Source of the DNA: Chaenocephalus aceratus
Lineage: Eukaryota; Chordata; Actinopteri; Perciformes; Channichthyidae
DNA length: 64,000 nucleotides
Direction: 5' to 3'
Assembly (NCBI GenBank): GCA_023974075.1
Contig: JAMFTG010000152.1
Coordinates: forward strand, 124,001 to 188,000
Both the position numbers and the translations under genes were made by a program. Below are positions 1 through 13,105 of this stretch, piece by piece (position 1 is the stretch's first letter; each line of letters starts with the position of its first letter). The notes beneath the pieces were generated by a model. It was not told where the DNA came from and did no database searches. It saw only the letters and a list, made by a program, of their open reading frames with translations.

Positions 1-713
1 CTCCCTAGGGAGGCGCCCAGGTGGCATCCTTACTAGGTGCCCGAACCACGTCAACTGGCTCCTTTCGACGCGAAGGAGGAGCGGCTCAACTCCGAGTCCC
101 TCCCGGATGACCGAACTTCTCACCTTATCCCTCGGAGCCTACACACGGCGAGCAACGCGACCAACAACCAATCACATGAATGTCCCGCCCCGGACATACA
201 AAGCAAAGCATTCATGCTACATCCATGCTGGCTAAATATACTGTCTATGCTTGCTAGCTGTCCATTCAAACGAAGTACACTGGATATAAACTTCCCAAAC
301 AGGCGAAAACCTACCAGTTTCCCCCACTGTCTTTGCCACCTCCCCCCATGCCTGGCTCCTCCGGTTTGTATCCCTGTATGTAAAGAGGGACTGGTCATAT
401 AGTACCGGGTGATTCCCTACCGCCACGATCATTTCCTCCTCCATTTTTTGACATATGGGAAATAACTGCGGTCTGGCTCTCCCAACATACACCCGGTTTG
501 ATTGGCTAGCGCTTGTACTGTCAGATTTGCATACGCGGGATTTGATTGGCTGACGCCTCCGTCGAGGCGGCAAAAGTAGAACATTGCTCTACTTTTGCAG
601 CGAGCACCGCGAGAGAAGCTACGCTTTGCTCCCAAAATGCAGTTCGGCGAATCGTGACGTCACCCCATTCAAAGTGAATGGGCAACGCACGCCACCGTGT
701 GGGGCCGTAAGAC
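1..713. other. Gene-free opening segment
   Basis: I see no supportable gene here. The stretch is GC-rich and resembles interspersed fish repeat sequence, but I cannot name the family. A double hairpin stands out: CGCCTC/GAGGCG around 555-570, followed by a perfect 11-bp stem (570-580 with 588-598, loop of 7 nt). Short open frames are present on both strands, but they lack motifs and overlap one another. Confidence 0.5.
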
Positions 714-835
714 ACATAGGTGGAGAGGCACACTCAGGGAACAAGGTCCCCACTGGAGCCTTAGTTGGAAATTGATGAGAGATAGGGAGGTACGCTGTGT
801 CTACGAATCGTAACACTCCCCGGCCTGTCTAAGCC
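714..835. repeat. Duplicated flank shared by units 1 and 2
   Basis: This stretch is nearly identical to about 22535-22654. In unit 1 it is followed by 1.33 kb of LINE sequence (836-2165). In unit 2 the match stops at 22654 and homology resumes six bases later, at the equivalent of 2166. It therefore marks the outer edge of the duplicated block and a large deletion in unit 2. Confidence 0.75.
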
Positions 836-839
836 ACTC

Positions 840-2690
840 TGCCAACTGTTTCCCTCTAATAAAACCTTGAGAGGTTAGAGAGGGAAAAGGTCCTGGATAA
901 ACGTTATTCTTGATAAAAGAAGCCTAGAAGGCCAGAGAGAAAAAGTGAGTTTTAAGTGTTGATTTAAAAACCCCCAGGGTCTGGGCCGACCTCACATGGA
1001 GGGGCAGAGTGTTCCAGAGCCTGGGGCCCGCTGCTGCGAATCCTCGGTGCCCTCTGGTTTTGAGCCTGGTCTTAGGCACTACCAGCAGCAGCAAGTTAGC
1101 CGACCTTAAGGCTCTGCCTGGGGTGTAGCGATGGAGGAGTTCGGCTACATAGGCCGGAGCCAGCCCATTTAGGGCTTTGAAAACAAATAAAAGGATTTTA
1201 AAATCTATTCTGAACTGAACTGGAAGCCAGTGCAATGAGGCCAGTAATTGAGGTAACAAAGGCGTTAATAACCCTTTCTAGGTCTTTAAAAGATAAAAAC
1301 GACTTGGTCTTAGCCAATAGTCGTATTTTAAAAAAGCAGGTCTTGACTACGGTACTGACCTGCTTATCAAATTTAAAAGCGCTATTGAAGGTCACCCCAA
1401 GGTTCATGACAGAGGGGAGGATGTTTTTATTGAGGGAGCCCAGAATATCAACCTGGGAGGCTGGAGGTCGGGGTCCAAAAAAGATGACCTCGGTCTTGCT
1501 CTCGTTGAGGGTGAGGAAGTTTTGGCTCAGCCAGGATTTGATCTCTGCTAAGCAGTCCATCAACTGCTGTAGTGAGTTGACATTTGAATTGAGTGGCATA
1601 TAGATCTGTACATCGTCAGCGTAACAATGGAAGGGGATGTTATATTTTGTGAGAATTGAACCTAGGGGGCAGTATGTACAGTAGAAAAAGGATGGGGCCC
1701 AGAATCAAGCCTTGGGGAACCCCACAGGTAAGAGGGTCTTTGGCAGAGGAGAAGGCACCCAACTGCACTGAGAAGCTACGGTCCGTCAGGTAGGACCTGA
1801 ACCATGCCAGAGCAGAGCCTGTGATGCCTGCGGACTGTTCAAGCCGTGACAACAGGATGCTATGGTCCACAGTGTCAAAGGCAGCTGTCAGGTCCAACAG
1901 CACCAGGACAGCTGGGCTACCTGAGTCGGTGGCTAGGAGCAGATCATTACAAACTCTTAAAAGGGCTGTTTCAGTGCTATGCATGGGTTTGAAGCCAGAC
2001 TGAAACTTTTCATGGATGCCATGCGTGGTTAAAAACAACTACAGCTGGACGTAGACTACTCGCTCCAGGGCTTTAGATAAAAAAGGTAGCTGTGAGATGG
2101 GCCTAAAATTTGCGAAAATGGAGGGATCAAGATTTTTCTTTTTAAGTAGTGGCTGCACCACGGCATGTTTGAAGGCAGCTGGAACACATCCTGAGCTAAG
2201 AGATGTGTTTACAAGCAATAAAACACTTGCTCCAACTGATTCAAAAGCATTACAAAAAATATGTGTAATGTGTATCTGTAAAGCGCTTTGAGCACTGGAT
2301 AAGCGCTATAATAAATGTAAGGAATTATTATCTCTAAGGAAGCGAGAGGGAATGCTGTCTGAGGTGCAGTTTGTCGGCCGCAGGTGCTTGACTACATCCG
2401 AGAGAGAAGAGAGGGATACAGGCTCAAAGTGGTCGAGGAAAAGGAGGAGCAGAATCTGGGGTAGCACTAGTGTGGGCTAGCCTAAGAGCAGATACTTTTT
2501 CAATAAAAAATTAAAAAATGTTATCAAAGAGAGTAGTCGATGGCACATTTGGAGAAGCATCACAAGGATTAATGATCGAGTTGAGGACATTAAAAAGAAC
2601 CTGGGGTTTATGGCTGTTTTTAGAGATTAACAGAGAAATGTGATCTGTTTTGGCTGCTCTGACGGGCCAGCCACCCCACGGGCCGTAGGA
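840..2690 (-). pseudogene. Degenerate L2/CR1-like LINE, RT region
   Basis: On the minus strand this reads as the C-terminal half of an APE-type non-LTR retrotransposon polyprotein. In order it has the linker before RT (near 2690-2340, containing KPQVLFNVLNSI), the conserved run VVQPLLKKKNLDPS then NFRPISQLPFLSKALE (about 2160-2050), QSGFKPMHSTETALL and DLTAAFDTVDHSILL (2038-1800), GVPQGLILGP, the catalytic YADD at 1612-1623, and the family C-terminus with LHWLPVQFRIDFK and LWNTLPLHVR (1259-924). A stop interrupts it near 2040 and the frame shifts near 1650. No endonuclease is visible, so the copy is 5' truncated. It predates the unit duplication because unit 2 keeps part of it. Confidence 0.85.
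2252..2332 (-). repeat. SINE-like fragment inside the LINE
   Basis: Roughly 80 bp are present in unit 1 but absent at the matching place in unit 2 (22742). In reverse complement it reads like the starts of the repeats near 57535 and 59290 (TTATAGCGCTT ... GCTCAAAGCGCTTTACAGATACAC). It is a post-duplication insertion of a short interspersed repeat. Confidence 0.65.
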
Positions 2691-3225
2691 CCCAGAGCTT
2701 CCCTCCACTACCCAGAGGTCTAACAAATACCTGCGGGTAAAATAAAGCCACGAAAACCTACACTACCTGGTCCTCCAGAGTACACATATAGACAAAGTAA
2801 CACAAGGGATCGACAGATCCTACACAGCAGAGAGTAATGTTCACGGACGAAGTCTTCCGGCATAGAGATAGAGAGAGCTACTTCTCCTCCAGCTTCTCCT
2901 TTTAAGTCCCTAGCTGAATGGAATTAGGACACCTGGGGGAGGCGGAGCCAGGGGCGGTCCAGGTGTACCTGCGCAGCAGAGAGACAGAGAGGACAACAGA
3001 AAAGGGAGCACGTAACATATGCATAAATAAAAAGAAAGAATGCTAACTAGGTAACATAAGATAAGAATAAACAAGTTTAAATGATTTGTTCTTGGTTGTG
3101 ATCATATTCTAAAGATGTTTGGATTATTGAAAAGTATACAGTTCTCTTATATGAGTGTTGAGAGCTGTATCCATAAATTCATTTTGTGCTCAAAGAGCAC
3201 CAGATTGATGCATTTCACTTCAACA

Positions 3226-3345
3226 TTAAAAAAAATATCTTCCCGGGGTTGCATGCCCCCGGACCCCCCTAGAGGAGGTTAGGTCCCCCCCTGGAGGAGG
3301 TGAGGACTCCCATAGAGGAGGTGGGGACTCCCCTGGAGGAGGTGA
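3226..3345. repeat. GAGGAGGT minisatellite, four units
   Basis: Four imperfect units of about 26 bp built on GAGGAGGTGAGGACTCCC lie next to a GCATGCCCCCGGACCCCCCTA segment. The paralogous site in unit 2 (about 23642-23717) has only two units, and a diverged relative lies at 58600-58675. Confidence 0.7.
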
Positions 3346-5789
3346 GGTCCACCCCCAAAATAAATAATTAAATTGCATACATTTTATTTTAGTAAACACT
3401 GCAAACGGGTCCCACAGACCCAAACAGCACACAGAGGTTAAAGGTAAGCATATAATGTCACAATTTACTAAATATGTACACTGCAAAAAGCAAAAAAAGA
3501 TGAGTAAAAGTAGCTTGCGACTTGTTTTCTTTTTTTAAAGTAGCTCTCATCCTAAAAAAGGTTGGAGACCCCTGCATTGGAGCTTAAAAACTGTATAAGT
3601 ATCTGAAATAAATATGTGTAATGAAACAAATACCAAGAACTGTGTTGCATTGTTTTCTTATGCGCAATCACTTCATACTGACTTTGACTTTTTCGTCCTG
3701 CATTTATCAGTCAAGTTGGTCTGGAGCCGCCACTGCTTCGGAGCTGCGGAGGGCATGATGTCTGTTGTGGTGAACTGCCGTAAAGATAATACTATTGCAA
3801 ACTATTGCAAAATGTGAGGTGGCGGAGTACACTTAATAACCGCCAGAGGGAACCAAATACCTTATCAATAATAATAATAATAAATTACATTTGTATAGTG
3901 CCTTTCAAGGGACCCAAGGCCGCTTTACATGCTGTGAACAAACGAACAAACAAGCAAACAAGCAATGAAGTATTAACATGTTAACACATTGGGAATTATT
4001 TAGTTACATCAGCAGCTCCCCAACATCCTCATTAATACTCTGAATAAACGGGCTGTGTGTTAAGGAGACATTTCTGTAAAAAGATATCCACTTTTAAAAC
4101 ATATATATAAAGCAAAGTAGTTATTGTGATTGATTGATATATTTTTATTTTATTTTATTTATTGTATTATTATTTTCTTATTAGAAAATGTATTTCATAA
4201 TTTTCTTTAATTAATTTGATTAATTTATCATTTTTATTGTCTTGTTTTATTATTCTCAACACAGAGGCTCAAACGAACATAAACAGGAAACGTTTGGACA
4301 TTTATCAAAACAGCAGCTGGGTCACATGATCTGTCGCAGGTCAGCTGACTGGATCAGACCAATAGGAACAGGTTAAAAAAAGGATATTAAATTGGGTCAT
4401 TTTTAATAAAAACATCCATCAACACGAAGCCTCTTTTGTAATTGTCCAATAATGAGACAATTGTTGTCTTTCTTTAACAAGTAAGCAGACTGCAATGCAA
4501 TATTAAATAACGTCCCCGTCATAAAGTCAGGTGCAACAAATACTTCAGACATCTCCTAACACTTCCCCTGGTGGTTTCACTACATTAATAACATCTGTTA
4601 AATGTAAAAAGGCTTTTGCATCAAGGGTTTTCTTTTATAATTGCATTTGCTTAATTTGAATGAATATTCTTTAACGAACTAGTTTTTTTATATAAAAACT
4701 AGGGCTGTCAAGTTAACGCGTTAATAACGCGAATAATGACGATGTGATGTGAGACTGGAATTGCATAGGGGAAAATAACGTATCTATGCCACAATTTTAG
4801 ATGTGGATTTTGTTAAACTAATATGTTTGGGCTGTGGACCAACACTATACATTGACAGAGAAGGGGGTAGCAATAAATATAACACCATTAAACAGTTACA
4901 CAACATAACAGAAATAATATCGATAGCAGCGTCCCTAGCAACCACCTTGGTAACAATGAAAACGTTGTATGGACACAATTTCCTGAAGTAATCTTCGTAA
5001 TAACTAGCAAACTATCATGTACATCCACTGCACACATAATCTGAAATAACAACTCATATTTCTCGCATCAAATGACATCAAAAAGCATTTTAATGGCCAA
5101 ACTAACTTTAAAATAGGCATTTTCCACCCAGAATAAAACGAAGTTCGGCCATGTTTCTTTTTTCTGCAGGGAGAAATTTGAAGATCACGTGACATAGACA
5201 CCAGCCATTGGAATGAATGGAATGCAGTTGGAGGTCAACCAATCACAGAGCTTGAGAACTAATCACGGGGCTTGTCAAACAGAGCACATGGTGTAGTCCT
5301 AAACGATAGCTGGGGATTCTGGGTAGTGCAGTGTCTTCTGCCATCCTTTACTCCGAAAAAATATTTGTTTCTCCGAATCGAAGCAGAAAAATACAAAAGC
5401 ATTGCACACAATTTAAACCAACCAATGTTGTGTAATTAACAAGGATAATCTGGTGTTTTTTAGTCGATGAGTAGTGCAGACTGTAAAATCAATCGACAGT
5501 AAGGGGAATACTTCCTTCCTGGTGTACAATTCACCGTTATCCAATGGGAATGGACGCTCACATTGCCTTTAAGGGCAGCACACAAAACGAATGCCGTGCT
5601 TCGATGAGCGTCAAATCCCGCCGCAGATGGGAATACATTGCAATCAGTTGAAAGCTATTTACATCCCTTTATGAAGCTGAAGGAGCCTAGGAGCGTCACA
5701 ACTGCACGCCACGGGACCCTGATCAAGCGTCGCTCCTGGACGATTATGGAGTGAGAGTGTGTTGTCCGAGCAAGGCCTCTTAAGGGTCC

Positions 5790-5880
5790 CAATGGAATGA
5801 ACTCCCCCAGAAACTGAGTGGAGGTTTTTAAGGGGCAGCTAAAGACTCAACTTTTCCGACAGGCTTTTGGGTTGTCGGAG
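5790..5880 (+). mobile_element. LINE C-terminal relic, deleted form
   Basis: The plus strand carries the end of a LINE ORF (VEVFKGQLKTQLFRQAFG-like). The unit 2 copy at 26128-26290 is longer and still has the preceding RAFEAVAPMEWNELPQKL segment. Unit 1 has lost about 50 bp at this point. Confidence 0.6.
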
Positions 5881-6834
5881 GAGGTGAGTTTGTAGCTGTT
5901 TTTCATTGGTGTTTTATCCTATCTTTTACTTGCTGTGTTTTATGCCTTTTATTACAAACAAAAATATTTTTCCCAATGTTTAAAATCTGTAATACCAGTC
6001 CCATATTTCTATATTATTATTATTATCAACAATAATGTAATTATTGCAGCTTAACGAGGCTAGCAGTTTAACCCTGGATATATAATATTTTATAACAAGG
6101 CTATAAGAAAACCATGTTTGAAACACGGCATGGTAAAACATTTCTTCATAGTTCAATAAACGACAAGAAAGTCCCCTCAGGTGTTAAGATCTTTACAGAT
6201 ACATGCAGCTAAATATAACATTTTCACAGGTTAAGATACACAAGGAGGTGAAAGGTATGATAATAACAAATTAAATACAGTGTTACGTTCCCTCCTAAAC
6301 TAGGGGTACAAAGGGAAGTAACAAAATATAAAAATAACCGTGAGAGAGGAAACTGATTTGGCAAAATTAGTAGATAGTTTATTTTTTTGAAAAGGAAGAG
6401 GGCTCACCAGCCAATTTACAAAACAAACTTAAGATGAACTGAGAACAACTTTCTCCTAAAAGAAAGTGACTGAAGTACTCAATGCACAAAGAAACTGAAG
6501 CACATCGCCTAACAATGAACAAGTGAAACTAACACTAGGTCTCACACAGAGACACCACAATGCACACAAGTAGCCCAGAGGAGAAGGATTATGAAAACTA
6601 AATGATGATTTCTCTCGGAAAGATAAGACACAAGACAAGTGAATAGATGCAACAATATAAAACCCTATACAATAAAGTGAACATATAGGTACAACAGAAA
6701 TACAAATGAATAGTAATAAAAACGACATTACTCTAATAAAGGTTAAACGATTAAAATATAAAGAAACCAACGTAAAAATAAATGTTGCTATTGAAACTGT
6801 TAAATAACGAATATAAGATAAAACCCTTCCTATA

Positions 6835-7060
6835 TCATAAATGAAACAATATAAAAGAAGTTAAATAATAAAGACTAAAAGCTAATCTAAAGAGATGTGT
6901 CTTGAGAAGGCGTTTAAAAATGTCCACTGAGCCTCTCTGATATTTCCTGGTGTTCCACAGTTTGGGAGCGTAGTGGATAAAAGCCTCACCCATTTTATTT
7001 TGGGGGATTTTAGGGATATTTAAAAAGCTGAAGAGGACCTCAGGGCTTGTCATGGGACAT
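6835..7060 (-). mobile_element. LINE C-terminal relic downstream of zinc-finger exon, unit 1
   Basis: The minus strand reads MGEAFIHYAPKLWNTRKYQR then [14 protein letters not shown], matching the extreme C-terminus of L2-like LINE proteins. It lies just 3' of the zinc-finger stop codon and is shared with units 2 and 3, so it was inserted before the duplications and may lie in the 3'UTR. Confidence 0.6.
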
Positions 7061-7198
7061 CAAACGAGACTGACTCTGTGAATTGAAGTCTGTTAGTCAG
7101 ACTTCAATTCAGAAAGAATCTTCAAATATAAAAATACAGCTCTCAGGACATCAGGAAGAGGAAACAGCTAACTTGGCTCTCATAGTTGTTCAAAACTA

Positions 7199-8381
<1,183 letters not shown>

Positions 8382-8574
8382 CTAGAACAGACGGACAAAG
8401 AAAGAGAGAAAGTGAATCTAAAAAGCATAAATACATACAGTTAACACAATAAAAACTCACTTAATATAAACCTTGAGTTAACAAAATACTAGTTTTACTA
8501 AGGGTTTGTGTTTATTACATTTGTATTATATTAGATACAGTAACATTCTAACCACAGTAAATACTAGAGGTGGG

Positions 8575-9304
8575 GGATTCGAGTCACATGAATTGAGTCG
8601 CATATTTTCGTGCTTTGGGACTTGCTTGACTAACATTGATAACATCCTCGACTTGACTTTGACTTGAGACTTGACTTAGGCTTGAGACAAATGGCAGTGC
8701 ATACTTTATTTGAGATATATGTCGATGTCGGACTTCATTTTAGGGACATTTCGGCCAGGAGAGCTATTTGTTTAAGCACCGGATCGGCAAAACAGGAGAG
8801 TCTGTGAACCAGTCTGCCTTGATCTACGAATTCATGTCCGTGACTCTCACAGTATCTGCTGCCCACAGCTGTTTTATATAAAGTAAAACCTTCTTCACTT
8901 CATGAAATCTCTGCAGCACCAGGAGGCAGTAACGTGTAACTCAGCAGAATCTGAGAAGAGCAGCACAAGCTGCAAAGAGCTGTGCCTTTTACTTCACTGT
9001 GTTTACCTTCACTAGAACAGATCAATAGAGATTGCAGGCTGCTACGTTTTAACAAGACACACCTCTACACACACATATCGTACTGCCTGATTATTCCCCA
9101 TATTACCTGTTTTATGATTTCAGAGCCCCACTCTCCATTGTTGCTAATGTTGAAAATAAAACTCTACTTTTCATAACCACCGTCTTTTAACTGATTTAAA
9201 TGCGGAAACTGGGGAGATTCATCAGGATTTCGTAAGACTTGACCTGCTTGACTCTCACCCCAGTAACTTGAGACTTGCACATGTATGACTTACTCCCACC
9301 TCTG
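8575..9304. mobile_element. MITE with AGAGGTGGG termini, unit 1 intron
   Basis: Terminal inverted repeats (AGAGGTGGG at the left, CCCACCTCT at the right) bound a non-coding element. It sits at the same intronic place in units 2 (29359-30304) and 3 (51134-52075). The unit 1 copy is about 210 bp shorter because of an internal deletion near 8690. Flanks resemble a decayed 8-bp duplication, consistent with a hAT-type MITE, though I have not proved the family. Confidence 0.65.
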
Positions 9305-9479
9305 GTATATACAGGAGACAGAGAGAGATGGCATCCTGTCACTGCGCGTCTCAGTATGCTCCGTTAGTCTTGTGTTTTTGGTCTAATTATTGTCTAAACG
9401 TTGTTGTGTCTGTATGAAACGTCATTTTGAGAGACCATGCTGTTGATCCTGTGGATTATATTTTCCTTTTAGCAGACCA

Positions 9480-9733
9480 TGTCTGGCCATACAATTTTCC
9501 AAGACACACCTGAGTGACAGCACGAGGAGGTATGGCGAGGAGTCCCGGCCCATACACTGCTACAGCCATGAGGCTATGCTGGAGCTACAATGCGATCTGC
9601 ATCATACGAATACATCAAGCCATCTGTGCTCTTCAATATTGGATGACCTCCCTCGGGAGCCGCTTAGCAACACCAGGAAAAAGAGACGAGGAAGGAGACA
9701 AGGTGTTCAGAATCGTCTGCGGCGAAGATTCAG
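9480..9733 (+). mobile_element. LINE 5' fragment, unit 1
   Basis: This is almost identical to 30480-30727 in unit 2, where it runs on into a recognisable LINE endonuclease. Homology ends at 9733 (after GCGGCGAAGATTCAG), where an oppositely oriented LINE begins. It is the 5' leader or start region of an APE-type LINE. Confidence 0.65.
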
Positions 9734-12700
9734 TATTCTCAGGAAGTAGAGTCTCTGCTGTGCCTTCTTGACGGTTGCCGTAGTGTTGGTCCTCCAAGAC
9801 AGGTCCTCCGCCAGGTGAACGCCCAGAAATTTGATCACTGCGACTCTCTCCACACAGCCTCCATCAATGTACAGGGGCTGCATGACGTTCTTCTTCCTTC
9901 TAAAGTCAATGATCATTTCCTGGGTTTTCAGCTTGTTCAGCTGCAGCTTGTTTCCTTTACACAACGCTAACAGTTGCTCCACCTCTTCCATGTACGCAGT
10001 CTCGTCACCCCCTGAGATGCAGCCCACCACGGTGGTATCATCAGCTAACTTTATGATGGAGTTGCTCGTGTGGGCCGGGACGAGATCATAGGTGTAGAGG
10101 GCGTATAGTAGGGGGCTCAGCACGCAGCCCTGTGGTGATCCGGTGCTGAGACTGAGGGACGTTGAGATGTGGGTGCCTATCCTCACTCTCTGGAGAGCTC
10201 AGACAGGAAGTCCTTAATCCATAGACACAAGTAATGGGATACTCCCAGGACTGATAGCTTGGTCACCAGTCATTCGACCAGGAAGACACAACCTTGAAGA
10301 AAACAGTATCATATAAGTACATCAGGTTTCATAGAGCCAAACATTTCAAGTGCTACTCAACTGGCTATAGATAAGCCAGTCCTTTATTAGTATATAAGTG
10401 CTTTGTTAATAGTTCTATCGCTCGAAGTGGAGTCGAAAGAGATGAGTTTTCAGTCTGCGCCAGAAGGAAGCTTTCTGCTGTCCTGATTTCAATGGGAGCT
10501 CATTCCACCATCTTGGAGCCAGGATAGCAAACCCACGTGTTTTTGCTGATGGGAACTTGGGTCCCCCTCGCAGCGAGGGTGCAGCGAGTCGTTTGGCTGA
10601 TGCAGAGCGTAGTGCACGTGCTGGGGTGTACGGTGTAACCATGTCCTGGATGTAGGAAGGGCCAGATCCATTCGCAGCATGGTACGCAAGTACCAGTGTC
10701 TTGAAGTTGATTCTAGCAGTTACTGGAAGCCAGTGAAGGGAGCGGAGGAGCGGCGTGGTGTGGGGACATTCAGGAAGGTTGAAGACCAGACGAGACGCTG
10801 CATTCTGGATGAGCTGCAGAGGTCGGATGGCACATGCAGGTAGACCAGCCCGGAGGGAGTTGCAGTAGTCTAGGCGTGAGGTGACGAGAGCCTTGACGAG
10901 AGCCTGGACCAGAACCTGCGCAGCTTTCTGGGTCAGCTGGGGACGTATCCTCCTGATGTTGTAAAGCGTGTATCTGCAGCAACGGGTTGTAGCAGCGATG
11001 TTTGCAGTGAAGGACAGGTTGTTATCTAGGGTCACACCCAGATTCCTTGCAGTCTGAGTCGGGGAAACAACAGAGGTGCCGATGTTGATTGTCAGGTCAA
11101 GAGTGGGACAATCTTTTCCCGGAAGGAAAAGCAGTTCAGTCTTGTCAAGGTTGAGCTTGAGGTGATGAGCAGACATCCACTGAGAGATGTCAGCTAGACA
11201 AGCAGAGATGCGTGCGACGACCTGGGTCTCTGAGCGGGGAAAGGACAGAATTAATTGGGTGTCATCAGCGTAGCAGTGGTATGAAAAACCATGCGGGCTA
11301 ATGACTAAACCGAGCGAGTTTGTGTACAGGGAGAAGAGGAGGGGACCAAGAACAGAGCCCTGAGGGACCCCTGTAGTTATCCTCCCTGTCAGGGAGGATG
11401 GTATTAAATGCCGAGCTGAAGTCCACGAAGAGCATCCGTGCGTAGCTCCCCCTACTCTCCAGGTGAGACAGGGTAGAGTGGAGAGCTGTGGCGATGGCGT
11501 CCTCCGTGGACCTGTTGGTCCTGTAGGCGAACTGGTGGGGGTCCAGACCGGGAAGGAAGGATGAGACGATGTGGGGACGGACCACCTTCTCAAAAACTTT
11601 AGCGGGGGTGGAGGTGAGTGCCACTGGACGGTAGTCATTTAGGCAGCCGATGTTGTTCTTTTTCGGCACTGGGATGATTGTGGATATTTTCAGGCAGGAT
11701 GGGACGATGGCCTGGGACAGAGACTGGTTGAAGATATTGGTGAAGATCCCCGCCAGCTGGTCAGCGCAGTCTTTCAGCACCCGTCCCAAGACTCCGTACG
11801 GCCCCGCTGCTTACCTCGGGTTCACTGCCTTCAGTGTGCGTCTCACCTCGTGCTCCGTGAGGATGAGGCTGCTGAGGGCAGGTGGGTATAATGGTGTGGC
11901 TGCTTCCGATAGCCCCGTCTCGTAGCGGGCGTAGAAGGAGTTCAGCTCCCCCGCCAGCTGAGGGTCACCCCGTCGGTCGAGGGGTGGCTGGGTTTGTAGT
12001 TGGTCATCTGCTGGACCCCCTGCCACACCCGCCTGGAGTCGTTGCCCCGGAAGCAGTCCTCAATCTTCCCCTTGTAGTCCATCTTGGCCCGCTTGATCCC
12101 CCGCTTCAGGTGGGCTCTGGCAGTGCTGTACAGCTCCCACTCACCAGTCGTGAAGGCGATGTCCCTCTCCCTGACCAGGCGCTGCACCTCTCCAGTCATC
12201 CACGGCTTCTTGTTGGGATGAACCCGGATGCGCTTGTGCACAGTGACGGAGTCTGAACAGTGCTTGATGTATCCCAGGACCGCTGATGTGTACTGTTCCA
12301 GGTCCTCATGTCGGAAAAAACCCCAGTCGGTGTTCTCAAAACAGTCTTGCAGCTGTGGAGTGGCGTCTAAAGGCCAGGTTTTAATTGTCTTTATAGTGGT
12401 GGAAACACTTTTCCTGATGGGGGAGTAGCCCGGAATTAGGAGAAGGGACACATGATCTGACTGGCCTAGGTGCGCTAGCGCTTTAGCTCTGTAGCCCCCC
12501 TTAATATTAGTGTAGACCTTGTTCAGTGTTTTATCCCCCCTCGTGGCACATTTAACATGCTGGTAGAGTCTGGGAAGCACTACCTTTAAGTTGGCATGGT
12601 TAAAGTCCCCCGCAATGATGTGGACAGCCTCAGGATACATGCTTTGTTGACTGCTAATAGTATCATGTAGCTGACTTGGCATCTGGTGGAATATATACTG

Positions 12701-12960
12701 CAGTTATCAATACAACATTGAACTCCCTCGGAAGGTATCTAGGTCGGCATTTAACTGTCATACATTCTAGGTTCGGGGAACAGAGGTTACTCACAGTGAT
12801 TGTGCCCCAAGAATCCTTAGTGTATATAATGAGGCCACCACCTCACGTTTTCCCCGACAATTCTCGGGTCCTGTCTAGTCTATGGGAGGTGCGGTCAGCT
12901 AGCTCGATCCAATGGAGCTTTCCTAGATGGTTTGGTGAATCAAACCATCTGAGTCAGGTT
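9734..12960 (-). pseudogene. APE-type LINE, EN plus RT, interrupted
   Basis: Minus-strand non-LTR retrotransposon. Endonuclease: GGLIIYTKDSWG near 12870, AGDFNHANLK near 12610 and GQSDHVSLLL near 12460. [40 protein letters not shown] and [16 protein letters not shown] (11789-11390), then GSPQGCVLSPLLYALYT, LADD at 10037-10048 (usually FADD), and KKAQQRLYFLRIL at the 3' break. A 16-bp deletion near 12690, compared with the copy at 34970, shifts the endonuclease frame. An L2 (10271-11385) splits the RT between LPD and LVTKLSVLGV. The family C-terminus is missing because the element ends abruptly at about 9734. The clade is not assigned; the sequence style is jockey/L2-superfamily. Confidence 0.85.
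10271..11385 (-). mobile_element. L2 LINE 3' fragment nested in LINE RT
   Basis: The insert begins at [17 protein letters not shown], contains YADD at 11261-11272, and runs to the L2 C-terminus ([10 protein letters not shown], stop at 10415) and part of the 3'UTR. It aligns throughout with the L2 at 44000-45110. The host LINE reads AAATACCATCCTCCCTGACAG up to the upper boundary and continues ACTGGTGACCAAG beyond the lower one. The usual AATGTAATG tail is missing and no target-site duplication is obvious. The RT frame is open over most of its length, with a 12-bp duplication-like VQALVKALV segment. Confidence 0.85.
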
Positions 12961-13105
12961 AGTAATGCTCACATGTTTTACATCTATTACAGGGCGAATC
13001 TGAAACTGAAGCTTGACTTTAAAGCAACCCAACAGAAGTTTCATGTAAGTTTAGTTCTTTCTCTCGTAGCTCGGGCTGCGGGGGTGCTAGAGTCGGGAGC
13101 ATGTT

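Larger units (their letters stand above)
2700..6226. repeat. Duplicated intergenic block, unit 1
   Basis: This long stretch aligns with about 23135-26620 in unit 2 and contains no intact gene. It holds a minisatellite (3226-3345), a common fish repeat end near 3860-3950 (CATTTGTATAGTGCCTTTCAAG), a hAT-type terminus near 4704 (AGGGCTGTCAAGTTAACGCG), AT-rich DNA at 4110-4250, and a LINE C-terminal relic (5790-5880). Differences from unit 2 are scattered substitutions and small indels. Confidence 0.7.

Noticed and set aside
10415..11638. 407-residue frame as one intact reverse transcriptase gene
   Set aside because: Its first part is the wrong frame of the host LINE; only from [10 protein letters not shown] on is it the nested L2. 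The two elements were separated by their boundaries at 10271 and 11385.
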